DNA of 7,927 bases from Cellulomonas sp. Lineage in GTDB: Bacteria; Actinomycetota; Actinomycetes; Actinomycetales; Cellulomonadaceae. A program made the position numbers and the translations under genes. How positions within the stretch are numbered: position 1 is the stretch's first letter; the number at the start of each line of letters is the position of its first letter. The notes under the pieces are model-generated. The model did not search any database, was not told where the DNA came from, and saw only the letters and a program-made list of their open reading frames with translations. The stretch is from positions 1-7,927 of the forward strand of contig DAIDJQ010000095.1 of assembly GCA_027451305.1 (NCBI GenBank), written 5' to 3'. This document shows, piece by piece, positions 1 to 6,647 of the stretch.

Positions 1-76
1 CGGTGAGCAGAGCCAGGGCCGCGACCGCGGGCAGTGCCACCCACCGCGCGGATCGCGCGAGCAAGGACTTCCGCAT
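1..76 (-). CDS. Exported protein, N-terminal fragment (possible sugar ABC-transporter solute-binding protein)
   Basis: The gene reads leftward and runs off the window; only its first 25 codons are visible. ATG at 76-74 is preceded by a near-perfect Shine-Dalgarno AAGGAGG (83-89) with a 6-nt spacer, which fixes the start. The peptide opens MRKSLLARSARW, a positively charged n-region, and continues into the hydrophobic stretch VALPAVAALALLT. This is a classic Sec or lipoprotein signal peptide, and the end would suit a lipobox just outside the window. It lies downstream of a LacI-family gene in the same orientation, and its promoter is overlapped by a LacI-type operator. In actinobacteria this context usually means the solute-binding lipoprotein of a carbohydrate ABC transporter or a secreted glycoside hydrolase. 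The export signal is seen directly; the function is inferred from context only. Confidence 0.75.
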   Translation of the reverse strand, partial: MRKSLLARSARWVALPAVAALALLT

Positions 77-82
77 GCGAAT

Positions 83-89
83 CCTCCTT
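83..89 (-). promoter_or_regulatory. Strong ribosome binding site of the exported-protein gene
   Basis: AAGGAGG on the minus strand, 6 nt before the ATG at 76-74. It is the best Shine-Dalgarno match in the window and decides the start of the partial gene. Most other starts here have weak or no Shine-Dalgarno, so this gene is probably translated strongly once derepressed. Confidence 0.85.
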
Positions 90-103
90 GATCCGAGTCA
101 TGT

Positions 104-121
104 GCCGGCGGCTTCGCCGGC
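104..121 (-). other. Hairpin in the 5' leader of the exported-protein gene
   Basis: Perfect 7-bp inverted repeat (GCCGGCG / CGCCGGC) with a 4-nt loop, between the predicted transcription start (near 168) and the RBS. It has no U-tract, and it lies inside the leader rather than after a gene, so a terminator is unlikely. It could stabilise the transcript or modulate translation, or be a chance product of GC-rich sequence. Confidence 0.35.
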
Positions 122-157
122 TGGGACGTCGAGGTGCGACACCTTCTCGGCCGCTCC

Positions 158-177
158 TGCAACGTTGTAGTACAACG
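158..177. promoter_or_regulatory. LacI-type composite operator in the exported-protein promoter
   Basis: Two overlapping dyads share a half-site. The first is TGCAACGTTGTA (158-169), a 12-bp near-palindrome centred on CpG with the AACGTT core common in LacI-family operators. The second is CGTTGTA-G-TACAACG (163-177), a perfect odd-length palindrome. The block overlaps the predicted -10 and start of the leftward promoter, where a repressor would block RNA polymerase. A matching block lies upstream of the LacI-family gene at 1392-1410. The palindromes and their recurrence are seen directly; binding by the neighbouring repressor is inferred. Its hinge carries the Leu (residue 62) that in this family inserts at a central CpG step, which favours the 158-169 reading. 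Confidence 0.7.
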
Positions 178-204
178 ATAGAGAGAACAGACGCCCGTTG
201 ACAA
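175..204 (-). promoter_or_regulatory. Predicted promoter of the exported-protein gene
   Basis: On the minus strand, -35 TTGTCA (204-199, 5 of 6 to TTGACA) and -10 TATCGT (180-175, 4 of 6 to TATAAT) are separated by 18 bp. Transcription would start near 168, inside the operator, giving a leader of roughly 90 nt. The overlap of -10 and start with the palindrome is typical of repression by promoter occlusion. The assignment rests on hexamer matches only. Confidence 0.5.
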
Positions 205-208
205 GTCA

Positions 209-226
209 CGGATCGGACACGATCCG
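209..226 (-). terminator. Weak terminator candidate after the LacI-family gene
   Basis: A 7-bp inverted repeat (CGGATCG / CGATCCG) with a 4-nt loop (GACA) lies about 30 bp after the repressor stop codon and just before the -35 of the next gene. What follows on the minus strand (TGACTTGT) has a few T but no real U-run. It could end the repressor transcript, or be an extra binding site upstream of the promoter. Confidence 0.35.
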
Positions 227-257
227 CGCCGCACGCCCGCGGCACGGGCCGGCAGGC

Positions 258-1295
258 CTAGGCGCTCGAGCAGCTGGACTCGCGCGGGACGACCTCGAAG
301 TCGGCCACGACCGTGCGCGGGGCTCCCGCGCCGTCCCCGCGGGCGATCCGCTGCCGCAGGAGGTCGACCGCGGTCCGCGCGATCTGCTCGCGTCCGGGTG
401 AGATCGACGACAGCGTGGGCGACGAGTACTGCGCCTCCTCGATGTCGTCGAAGCCGATCACCGCGACCTGGTCCGGGACGCCGATCCCACGAGCGTGGAG
501 CGTGTGCAGGACGCCGAGCGCCAGGGCGTCGTTCATGGCGAACACGCCGTCGACGTCGATGCCCGCGTCGAGGAGCCGGCCCATCGCGTCGGCACCGGTC
601 GACCGGTGCCAGAGGCCCGCCTCGCCGACGAACGCGGGGTCGTACGGCAGCCCCGCCGCCTCGAGCGCCGCCCGGTACCCCTCCAGCCGGAGCGCAGCCG
701 ATCCGGACGACTCGCCGGGATGCGCGCCCACCACCGCGATGCGCCGCCTCCCGCACCCGATCAGGTGCTCCGTCGCGGCTCGCGCGGCGTCCACGTTGGC
801 CATCGTCACGTGGTCCGCCTGCGCACCGAAGATCCGCTCACCGAGGAGGACCATCGGGAAGTCGAGGTGCAGGGACGTCAGGTCCCCGAGGTCGAGCGCG
901 AGCGGGGAGTAGAGCAGGCCGTCTGTCATCTGGCGCTGCGCGCTGGTCAGCACGGCGAGCTCCCGCTCCCGCACCGCACCCGTCTGCTCGATGAGGACGG
1001 TGAGCCCCTCCCGCTCGGCGGCCCGGATCACCGAGTCGGCCAGCTCCGCGAAGTACGGCAGCCGAAGCTCCGGCAGTGCGAGACCGATGATGCCGGTGGT
1101 GCCGCGGCGCAGGTTCCGTGCGCTGACGTTGACCTGGTAGCCGAGGTCCGCGATCGCCTGCTCGACCCGCTCCCGGGTGGCTGGACGGATGTACGGGTAC
1201 TCGTTGAGGACGTTCGAGACGGTCTTGATCGACACGCCGGCTCGGGCGGCGACGTCGTGCATCGTCGCGCCCCCCGTGCGACCCGCGCGGTTCAT
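258..1295 (-). CDS. LacI/GalR-family transcriptional regulator
   Basis: A 345-residue sugar-type repressor, normal length for the family. The N-terminal helix-turn-helix (about residues 13-33) reads HDVAARAGVSIKTVSNVLNE. A hinge helix follows with ARNLRRG (residues 59-65), including the operator-kinking Leu62, then GIIGLALPEL, the start of the periplasmic-binding-protein-like effector domain. That domain runs to the end and contains GVFAMNDALALGV and VIGFDDIEEAQYSSPTLSSI, standard family motifs. ATG 1295 is chosen over an in-frame GTG at 1319 because GGGAGGG (1301-1307) lies 5 nt upstream. The gene precedes an exported-protein gene on the same strand, and matching operator-like blocks lie before both, so negative autoregulation plus local control is likely. 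The effector is probably a sugar or oligosaccharide; the ligand cannot be told from sequence. Confidence 0.95.
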   Translation of the reverse strand: MNRAGRTGGATMHDVAARAGVSIKTVSNVLNEYPYIRPATRERVEQAIADLGYQVNVSARNLRRGTTGIIGLALPELRLPYFAELADSVIRAAEREGLTVLIEQTGAVRERELAVLTSAQRQMTDGLLYSPLALDLGDLTSLHLDFPMVLLGERIFGAQADHVTMANVDAARAATEHLIGCGRRRIAVVGAHPGESSGSAALRLEGYRAALEAAGLPYDPAFVGEAGLWHRSTGADAMGRLLDAGIDVDGVFAMNDALALGVLHTLHARGIGVPDQVAVIGFDDIEEAQYSSPTLSSISPGREQIARTAVDLLRQRIARGDGAGAPRTVVADFEVVPRESSCSSA

Positions 1296-1300
1296 CCTGG

Positions 1301-1307
1301 CCCTCCC
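1301..1307 (-). promoter_or_regulatory. Ribosome binding site deciding the LacI-family start
   Basis: GGGAGGG on the minus strand, 5 nt before ATG 1295. It lies inside the region that the longer GTG 1319 reading would translate, so it argues for the shorter 345-residue protein. Confidence 0.7.
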
Positions 1308-1391
1308 TGCCTCGCACACCCGTCAGACCCGTCGCCCGATGCCCGCCGTACGTCCGTCGGCTCGGATCGTCCGACCTCGGCGGTCGGATCG

Positions 1392-1410
1392 TACATCGTT
1401 GTATACGACG
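1392..1410. promoter_or_regulatory. LacI-type composite operator upstream of the LacI-family gene
   Basis: TACATCGTTGTA (1392-1403) is a CpG-centred 12-bp dyad with one mismatched pair. It overlaps CGTTGTA-TACGACG (1397-1410), a 14-bp dyad with one mismatch. The arrangement of three half-sites copies that at 158-177, except that the spacer G is missing. It lies about 100 bp before the repressor start, consistent with autoregulation. A leftward -10 such as TACGAT (1393-1388) could overlap it, but no convincing -35 was found. Confidence 0.62.
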
Positions 1411-1415
1411 GTGGT

Positions 1416-1443
1416 GGGGCCCGGTTCCGATGCACCGGGCCCC
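1416..1443 (-). terminator. Strong GC stem-loop downstream of pcrA
   Basis: A perfect 10-bp stem (GGGGCCCGGT / ACCGGGCCCC) with an 8-nt loop lies 56 bp after the helicase stop codon. No U-run follows on the minus strand, which is common for actinobacterial terminators. It is the nearer to the LacI-family gene of two tandem hairpins, and probably separates the helicase transcript from that gene. Confidence 0.55.
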
Positions 1444-1446
1444 GCA

Positions 1447-1473
1447 CCTCGGCGGCCGTGCCGCACGCCGAGG
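1447..1473 (-). terminator. First hairpin after pcrA
   Basis: An 8-bp perfect inverted repeat (CCTCGGCG / CGCCGAGG) around an 11-nt loop, starting 26 bp after the helicase stop and 3 bp from the stronger hairpin at 1416-1443. The tandem pair fills the gap between stop codon and operator. A role in termination or 3'-end protection is inferred; there is no U-tract. Confidence 0.42.
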
Positions 1474-1498
1474 CCGAGCCCGGCGACCGGCACCTGCC

Positions 1499-4045
1499 CT
1501 ACAGCTTGGTGACCGGCGAGAACCGCAGCAGCAGCCGCTTGGTGCCGGCCGACCCGAAGTCGACCTTCACCACCGCGTTGGGACCGGCGCCCTCGAGCGC
1601 CACGACGGAGCCGAGGCCGTAGGCGTCGTGCGTCACCCGGTCGCCGACGGAGAGCGCCGGGATCGCGCCCTCCGGTCGGGGCTTCGCCGAGCCGAACGTC
1701 GCGCCGGTCGACGGCAGCGCCGGCCGCTCGGAGCCGCCCGCGCCGGACCGGCCGGCCGACGCACCCCTGGACCTGTCCGACCAGGACGACCCCTTCCCGC
1801 CGGTGCCGAACCCGGATCCCCAGCCGCCACGCAGCGACGAGGTGGACGACTCGCGCCGCCGCCAGTCGATCAGCTCCTCCGGCAGGTCCTCCAGGAACCG
1901 GCTCGGCGGGAACTCGTTCGGCACGCCCCATGCGGTGCGCACCGCCGCCCGGGAGATGTACAGCCGCTGCCGTGCGCGGGTCAGCCCCACGTACGCGAGC
2001 CGGCGCTCCTCGGCGAGCTGGTCGGGGTCGGACAGCGAGCGCAGGTGCGGGAACGTGCCGTCCTCCAGCCCGGTGAGGAACACCACCGGGAACTCCAGCC
2101 CCTTGGCCGTGTGCAGCGTCATCAGCGTGACCACGCCCTGGTCCGGCCCGGCATCCTCGTCACCGCCGTCCGGAGACGGGATCTGGTCCGAGTCGGCCAC
2201 CAGCGACACGCGCTCGAGGAAGTCGGCGAGGTCCCCGTCCGGGTCGCCCTGCTCGAACTCGGTGGCCACCGCGTGCAGCTCGGCCAGGTTGTCCACCCGG
2301 GAGGCGTCCTGCGGGTCGTCGGACGCACGGAGCTCGGCGAGATAGCCGCTGCGGTCGAGGACCGCGCCGAGCACCGTCGCGGGGCCGGACTCGGCCGCGA
2401 GCTCGCGCAGGCCGGCGAGCAGCTCACGGAACCCCGCGAGCGCGGTGACCGCCCGGGTCCCGAGGCCCGGCACCTCGTCGAGCCGTTCGAGGGCGGTCCC
2501 GAAGCTGACCCGCTCCCGCTCGGCGAACGCCGCGACCATCGCCTCCGACCGCTCGCCCAGCCCCCGCTTGGGGACGTTGAGGATCCGGCGGGTGTTCACG
2601 TCGTCGTCCGGGTTGGCGATCGCTCGCAGGTACGCGATCGCGTCCTTGACCTCGCGCCGCTCGTAGAACCGCGTGCCGCCGACCACCTTGTAGGGCAGGC
2701 CGACGCGGACCAGCACCTCCTCGATGGCACGGGACTGCGCGTTGGCCCGGTAGAACACCGCGACGTCACCGGGCCGCACGTCGGCGGTGTCCCCGAGGCG
2801 GTCGATCTCCTCGGCGACGAACCGCGCCTCCTCGCGCTCGTCGTCCGCGACGTACGCGACGATCTGCGGGCCTGCACCGGCGTCCGTCCACAGCCGCTTG
2901 GGCTTGCGGCCCGGGTTGCGGGAGATCACCGCGTTGGCCGCCGAGAGGATGGTCTGGGTGGAGCGGTAGTTCTGCTCGAGCAGGATGGTGCTCGCGTCCG
3001 GGTAGTCCGCCTCGAACTCCATGATGTTGCGGATGTTGGCGCCGCGGAACGCGTAGATCGACTGGTCCGCGTCACCCACCACGGTCAGCTCGCCGCGCGG
3101 GACCCCGTCCGAGCCGTCGCCCACGAGCTCGCGCACCAGCACGTACTGCGCGTGGTTGGTGTCCTGGTACTCGTCCACCAGCACGTGCCGGAACCGCCGA
3201 CGGTAGTGCTCGGCCACCGCGGGGAACGCCTGCAGGAGGTGCACGGTGGTCATGATCAGGTCGTCGAAGTCGAGGGCGCTGGCCTGCCGCAGGCGCTGCT
3301 GGTACCGGCTGTAGACCTGGGCCAGCGCCGTGTCGAAGTCGTTGGCCGCGCCCTGGCCGCTGGTGGCGGCGAACGTCTCCGGGTCGACCAGCTCGTCCTT
3401 GAGGTTGCTGATCTTGGCCGCGAGCGCCTTGGCCGGGTACCGCTTCGGGTCGAGGTCCAGCTCGCGCGCGACGAGGGTGAGCAGTCGCTGGGAGTCCGCC
3501 GAGTCGTAGATGGAGAACGACGAGCGCAGCCCGAGCGTGGTCGCCTCGCGGCGCAGGATGCGCACGCACGCGGAGTGGAAGGTGGACACCCACATCCGCT
3601 GGGCCGACGGGCCGACGAGCGCCTCGACGCGTTCGCGCATCTCGGCGGCGGCCTTGTTGGTGAACGTGATGGCGAGGATCTCCCCGGGCCGGGCGCGGTG
3701 CGTGGCCAGCAGGTACGCGATCCGGTGGGTGAGCACCCGCGTCTTGCCGGACCCGGCGCCCGCGACGATCAGCAGCGGCCCGCCGTCGTGCAGGACGGCG
3801 GCCCGCTGCTGCGGGTTCAGGCCGTCCAGCAGCTGCTGTGCGCGGGCGTCGTCGCGAGCCTGCGCCTGCGCGTGCGCCTCGGCGCGCGCGCGGTCGCGCT
3901 CGGCCTCGTCCGGGCCGGCGGCCAGCGACGGCTCCGCGGTCGCGTCCTCCCGGGGCGGGAGGACGACCGGCAGGCCCGACGACTCCCCGACGTGCGTGGC
4001 ACGCCCGGGGACGGGCAGGGACAGGTTCTCGAACAGCGACGTCAT
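1499..4045 (-). CDS. pcrA: ATP-dependent DNA helicase PcrA/UvrD (superfamily 1A)
   Basis: An 848-residue 3'-5' helicase acting in nucleotide excision repair, removal of replication blocks and repair coupled to transcription. All SF1A motifs are present: Q motif LNPQQRAAV; Walker A GAGSGKT (96-102); Ia ITFTNKAAAEM (126-136); II LVDEYQD (289-295); III GDADQSIYAFRGA (324-336); IV QNYRST (358-363); V TLHTAKGLEF (643-652); VI RRLAYVGLTRAR (681-692). A Gly/Ser-rich linker leads to a C-terminal SH3/Tudor-like domain (about 798-848; VGDRVTHDAYGLGSV), which in PcrA/UvrD contacts RNA polymerase. The N-terminus has an Ala/Arg/Glu-rich segment (about 43-72) before the Q motif. ATG 4045 (MTSLFENLSL) is preferred over an in-frame GTG at 4075, because a -10-like TACCCT lies just before the ATG and the 10 extra residues look non-coding. 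RecB/AdnA-type helicases are excluded by the compact architecture and the PcrA-like tail. Confidence 0.96.
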   Translation of the reverse strand: MTSLFENLSLPVPGRATHVGESSGLPVVLPPREDATAEPSLAAGPDEAERDRARAEAHAQAQARDDARAQQLLDGLNPQQRAAVLHDGGPLLIVAGAGSGKTRVLTHRIAYLLATHRARPGEILAITFTNKAAAEMRERVEALVGPSAQRMWVSTFHSACVRILRREATTLGLRSSFSIYDSADSQRLLTLVARELDLDPKRYPAKALAAKISNLKDELVDPETFAATSGQGAANDFDTALAQVYSRYQQRLRQASALDFDDLIMTTVHLLQAFPAVAEHYRRRFRHVLVDEYQDTNHAQYVLVRELVGDGSDGVPRGELTVVGDADQSIYAFRGANIRNIMEFEADYPDASTILLEQNYRSTQTILSAANAVISRNPGRKPKRLWTDAGAGPQIVAYVADDEREEARFVAEEIDRLGDTADVRPGDVAVFYRANAQSRAIEEVLVRVGLPYKVVGGTRFYERREVKDAIAYLRAIANPDDDVNTRRILNVPKRGLGERSEAMVAAFAERERVSFGTALERLDEVPGLGTRAVTALAGFRELLAGLRELAAESGPATVLGAVLDRSGYLAELRASDDPQDASRVDNLAELHAVATEFEQGDPDGDLADFLERVSLVADSDQIPSPDGGDEDAGPDQGVVTLMTLHTAKGLEFPVVFLTGLEDGTFPHLRSLSDPDQLAEERRLAYVGLTRARQRLYISRAAVRTAWGVPNEFPPSRFLEDLPEELIDWRRRESSTSSLRGGWGSGFGTGGKGSSWSDRSRGASAGRSGAGGSERPALPSTGATFGSAKPRPEGAIPALSVGDRVTHDAYGLGSVVALEGAGPNAVVKVDFGSAGTKRLLLRFSPVTKL

Positions 4046-4054
4046 GGCCACACC

Positions 4055-4060
4055 AGGGTA
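4055..4060 (-). promoter_or_regulatory. Possible -10 element for a near-leaderless pcrA transcript
   Basis: TACCCT (TANNNT type) on the minus strand ends 9 nt before ATG 4045. Transcription would start within 0-3 nt of the ATG, which would explain the missing Shine-Dalgarno. No good -35 is visible. Confidence 0.3.
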
Positions 4061-4137
4061 GGCGTGCACGCCCACACCCCAGGACGGGGCCGGGTCCCGA
4101 CGAGAGCGGCGGGACCGACGACGACGAGGGCACCGAC

Positions 4138-4152
4138 CGGCCGGACCGGCCG
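4138..4152 (-). terminator. Short hairpin between the membrane-protein gene and pcrA
   Basis: A 6-bp inverted repeat (CGGCCG / CGGCCG) with a 3-nt loop, 38 bp after the stop of the membrane-protein gene. There is no U-run. The rest of this 145-bp gap shows only GC-rich sequence and the possible -10 before pcrA. In such DNA a short GC hairpin can easily arise by chance. Confidence 0.25.
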
Positions 4153-4190
4153 TCAGCGCGGAGCCACGCCTCCGGCCGCGCCCGGCCGGC

Positions 4191-4541
4191 CTACCGCCAC
4201 AGCACCGCCACGGCGACGTTGAGCGCCGTCAGCCCCGCGATGCCCAGCACCAGCCACCGCGGCACGTCCTTGCGCCGACCGCCCCAGGCGACCATCGCGG
4301 TGACCACCAGCGCCACCACCAGCTTGACCCCGAGCTTCGGGTAGCTGACGACGTCACCGGGCTTCCAGGCGCCGGACGCCAGCAGCAGGGCCAGGATCAG
4401 CCCCGTGACGAGGGCGGTCAGCGCACCGTGCAGCATGCCGGCCGGGATGCGCGGCGGCCGCAGGCTCGCCAGCGCGCCGCCGAGCACGATGGCCCAGCCG
4501 ATCAGGTGCAGCACGAGCAGGACACCGGCCACGATGGTCAC
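4191..4541 (-). CDS. Small four-helix integral membrane protein, unknown function
   Basis: A 116-residue hydrophobic protein with four predicted membrane segments (about 3-25, 35-56, 70-87, 94-115) and short charged loops: RPPR after the first, WGGRRKDVPR between the third and fourth. No catalytic motif is recognised. It starts with GTG 4541, 36 bp after the response-regulator stop, so it may be the last gene of the kinase-regulator operon. There is no Shine-Dalgarno, but a TATCCT -10-like hexamer ends 6 nt before the GTG, suggesting its own leaderless transcript as well. Position and topology suggest a membrane-associated role alongside the PspC system, but this is only a guess from adjacency. 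Confidence 0.78.
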   Translation of the reverse strand: MTIVAGVLLVLHLIGWAIVLGGALASLRPPRIPAGMLHGALTALVTGLILALLLASGAWKPGDVVSYPKLGVKLVVALVVTAMVAWGGRRKDVPRWLVLGIAGLTALNVAVAVLWR

Positions 4542-4547
4542 GCGGCG

Positions 4548-4553
4548 AGGATA
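4548..4553 (-). promoter_or_regulatory. -10 element for a leaderless membrane-protein mRNA
   Basis: TATCCT on the minus strand (TANNNT, 4 of 6 to TATAAT) is followed by exactly 6 nt and then the GTG start. That is the spacing at which transcription begins on the G of the start codon. Leaderless mRNAs are common in actinobacteria. The -35 region is unconvincing. Confidence 0.45.
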
Positions 4554-4577
4554 CGAGACCCCTGTGACCTGCGCAGA

Positions 4578-5249
4578 TCAGAGCAGCCGACGCGCCGCGG
4601 CCCACCGGGTCAGCTGGTACCGGCTGGAGAGCTGGAGCTTGCGCAGCACGGCGGAGACGTGGGTCTCCACGGTCTTGACCGAGATGAACAGCTCGCCCGC
4701 CACCTCGCGGTAGGAGTAGCCGCGCGCGATCAGGCGCATCACCTCGCGCTCGCGGGCCGACAGCCTGTCCAGCTCGTCGTCGCCGGTGGCGACGTCGCCC
4801 GCCGCGGTGCCGAACGCGTCGAGCACGAAGCCGGCGAGCCGGGGTGAGAACACCGCGTCGCCGCCCGCCACGCGGAGCACCGCGTCCGTCAGGTCGGGCC
4901 CGCTGATCGCCTTGGTGACGTACCCCCGTGCGCCCACCCGGATCACGCCGACCACGTCCTCGGCGGCGTCGGACACCGACAGCGCGAGGAACCGGGTGCC
5001 CGCCAGCAGGTCGGCGCACCGCCGGATCACCTCGGCGCCGCCGCCCCCGTCGCCGCCCGGCAGGTGCACGTCCAGCAGCACCACGGGCGGCCGCAGCCGG
5101 TGGATCACCTCGACGGCCTCGTCGACGCCGTCGGCCTCGCCCACCACCGCGACCCGCTCGTCCAGGGACGCCCGCACGCCGGTGCGGAACATGTGGTGGT
5201 CGTCCACCAGCACCACGTCGACCGGCGGGCGCACCACGCTCGTCGTCAT
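4578..5249 (-). CDS. NarL/FixJ-family response regulator (REC + LuxR HTH)
   Basis: A 223-residue DNA-binding response regulator. The receiver domain (about 10-127) has the acidic pair Asp16-Asp17 in VLVDDHHMFR, phosphoacceptor Asp60 in VVLLDVHLPG, Ser91 in LALSVSD, and the conserved Lys113 in YVTKAI. The loop after Asp60 is unusually Gly-rich (PGGDGGGGAEV). The C-terminal LuxR-type HTH (about 161-220) begins LDRLSAREREVMRLIARGYS, and its recognition helix lies in SVKTVETHVSAVLRKL. ATG 5249 overlaps the kinase stop codon as ATGA, a translational-coupling arrangement that pairs it with the upstream kinase. Its likely target is the shared divergent promoter region, including the TCAGGG repeats at 6648-6675; this is inferred. 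Confidence 0.96.
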   Translation of the reverse strand: MTTSVVRPPVDVVLVDDHHMFRTGVRASLDERVAVVGEADGVDEAVEVIHRLRPPVVLLDVHLPGGDGGGGAEVIRRCADLLAGTRFLALSVSDAAEDVVGVIRVGARGYVTKAISGPDLTDAVLRVAGGDAVFSPRLAGFVLDAFGTAAGDVATGDDELDRLSAREREVMRLIARGYSYREVAGELFISVKTVETHVSAVLRKLQLSSRYQLTRWAAARRLL

Positions 5250-6595
5250 CCCGCCACCTCCGGCGTCGCGTCGCGGCCGCTGCCGTACGTCACCGGCCGG
5301 GCCGCCGGGGCGGCCGGCGCTCCCAGCGGCAGGACCAGGTGCACCTCGGTGCCGCGCTCCGGCCGGCTGGTCACGGTGGCCGTCCCGCCGCGGCGGTGCA
5401 CGCGCCCCATGATGGACTCCCGCACCCCGAAGCGGTCGGGACCGACCGCGTCCAGGTCGAACCCGTCGCCGTGGTCGCGGACGAACACCTCGACCTCGTC
5501 CGGACCCACCTCGAGGTACAGGGACACGGGCGGCCGACCGTGCACCACCGCGTTGACCAGGGCCTCCCGGGTCGCGGCCAGCAGTGCGTCCGTGCCCTCG
5601 TCCGGCACCCGGTCCCCCACCACGACGGCGTCCACCGCCACGGGCTCGCCGCCGGGGCCCGAACGGGAGTCCTCCACCTCGGCCACCACGGCGCGCAGCG
5701 CGGCGGCCAACGAGGTGCCCGGGGCCGGACGCTCGTCGTACAGCCACTCGCGCAGCTCGCGCTCCTGGGCTCGCGCCATCCGGGCGACCTCGGCGGGCTC
5801 GTCCGCCCGCGCCCGGATCAGCGCCAGGGTCTGGAGCACCGAGTCGTGCAGGTGGGCGGCGATGTCCGCCCGTTCCCCCTCGCGGGCCCGCGCCGCGCGC
5901 TCGTCCGCCAGCTCGCGCCACAGCCGCAGCCACCAGGGGGTCAGCACCAGCCCGACCCCGGCGAGCACCGCCACCGCGGCGACGACGGCCTGCACCAGGA
6001 CCGCCGGCTCGATCCCCTGCCCGCTGGCCTCGCCCACCAGCAGCAGCACGCCCACGCCCGCCAGCACCACCCCACCGACCAGGCGCAGCACGCTCACCGG
6101 CAGCCGACCGCCGGCGCGCTCGCGCAGCCGCCCGCGCTGCACCCCGTCCAGCTGGCTCCACGCCAGCACCAGGCCGGCGGCCACCAGCAGCACCGGCATC
6201 ACCCACTGCACGCTGAGACCGCCCTGCCGCCGCGCGAGCAGCAGCGCCGCCGCGCCCGCCACCAGGAGCGCTCCGACCGTCACGTCGGTCACCGGCAGAC
6301 GCGCCGGCTCCCCGTCGAAGCCCTGGCGGCGGGCCAGCCGGCCCAGCGCCGCCGGGCGGGCCTCGCCCGCGGCCTGCACCGGGTCACCCTCCGGGACGGT
6401 GAACCACCAGAACAGGTACAGCAGCAGCCCGACGCCGCTCACCGGGGTCAGCACGACGAACAGGATGCGCACCAGCCGGACGGACAGGCCGAGATGCGCT
6501 GCGAGCCCGGCGGCGACCCCGGCCAGGCGCCGACCCTGAGGCGGCCGGCGCCAGGGCAGGCGCGGTGCCGGCGCCGGCAGCGGGGTGCTCCACAC
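5246..6595 (-). CDS. PspC-domain sensor histidine kinase
   Basis: A 449-residue membrane kinase. Residues about 21-70 form a PspC domain (RRLAGVAAGLAAHLG, then a hydrophobic helix ending YLFWWFTVPEG), the envelope-stress module of phage-shock proteins. Four more membrane segments follow (about 104-121, 128-147, 167-188, 197-219). The dimerisation helix contains HLHDSVLQTL with likely phosphoacceptor His250. The ATPase domain has an N box (EALVNAVVHG, Asn348), a G1 box (DHGDGFD, 374-380) and a G2 region (GVRESIMGRVHRRGG, 390-404), placing it near the HisKA_3/NarX-type kinases that partner LuxR-type regulators. There is no large extracytoplasmic sensor domain, so the signal is probably sensed in or at the membrane, perhaps through the divergent PspC protein. 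The GTG start lacks a Shine-Dalgarno. The protein contains no lysine. Confidence 0.95.
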   Translation of the reverse strand: MWSTPLPAPAPRLPWRRPPQGRRLAGVAAGLAAHLGLSVRLVRILFVVLTPVSGVGLLLYLFWWFTVPEGDPVQAAGEARPAALGRLARRQGFDGEPARLPVTDVTVGALLVAGAAALLLARRQGGLSVQWVMPVLLVAAGLVLAWSQLDGVQRGRLRERAGGRLPVSVLRLVGGVVLAGVGVLLLVGEASGQGIEPAVLVQAVVAAVAVLAGVGLVLTPWWLRLWRELADERAARAREGERADIAAHLHDSVLQTLALIRARADEPAEVARMARAQERELREWLYDERPAPGTSLAAALRAVVAEVEDSRSGPGGEPVAVDAVVVGDRVPDEGTDALLAATREALVNAVVHGRPPVSLYLEVGPDEVEVFVRDHGDGFDLDAVGPDRFGVRESIMGRVHRRGGTATVTSRPERGTEVHLVLPLGAPAAPAARPVTYGSGRDATPEVAG

Positions 6596-6598
6596 GGG

Positions 6599-6606
6599 TC
6601 GATCGT
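6599..6606 (-). promoter_or_regulatory. ACGATCGA box just before the kinase start
   Basis: On the minus strand ACGATCGA is followed by CCC and the GTG start. The same 8-mer followed by GGC and ATG precedes the divergent gene (6711-6718). It may be part of a degenerate -10 (CACGAT) for a leaderless mRNA, an operator, or chance: its core CGATCG is a 6-bp palindrome. Confidence 0.3.
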
Positions 6607-6647
6607 GACACGTCGGGGTGCAGGTGGGGTGCCCCGCACGGCAAGGA

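Noticed and set aside
495..1622. 375-codon plus-strand open frame
   Set aside because: It is antisense to the LacI-family gene and crosses the intergenic operator; its product has no known domain.
1430..4222. 930-codon plus-strand open frame
   Set aside because: It runs antisense to pcrA, its product is low-complexity with no recognisable domain, and pcrA carries every helicase motif. Long antisense frames are expected in such GC-rich DNA.
5250..6206. N-terminal extension of the response regulator (542-codon reading)
   Set aside because: The extension is Arg/Gly-rich noise lying over the kinase in another frame. The true start, ATG 5249, sits in an ATGA overlap with the kinase stop and opens directly into the receiver domain.
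5064..6539. 491-codon plus-strand open frame
   Set aside because: It is the antisense shadow of the kinase and regulator genes, with a Ser/Arg/Thr-rich nonsense product and no domain.
6625..6640. Imperfect dyad near GTGGGGTGCCCCGCAC in the kinase/PspC control region
   Set aside because: One of six stem pairs is mismatched and the sequence is mostly G and C runs. It is not clearly above chance and has no partner site.
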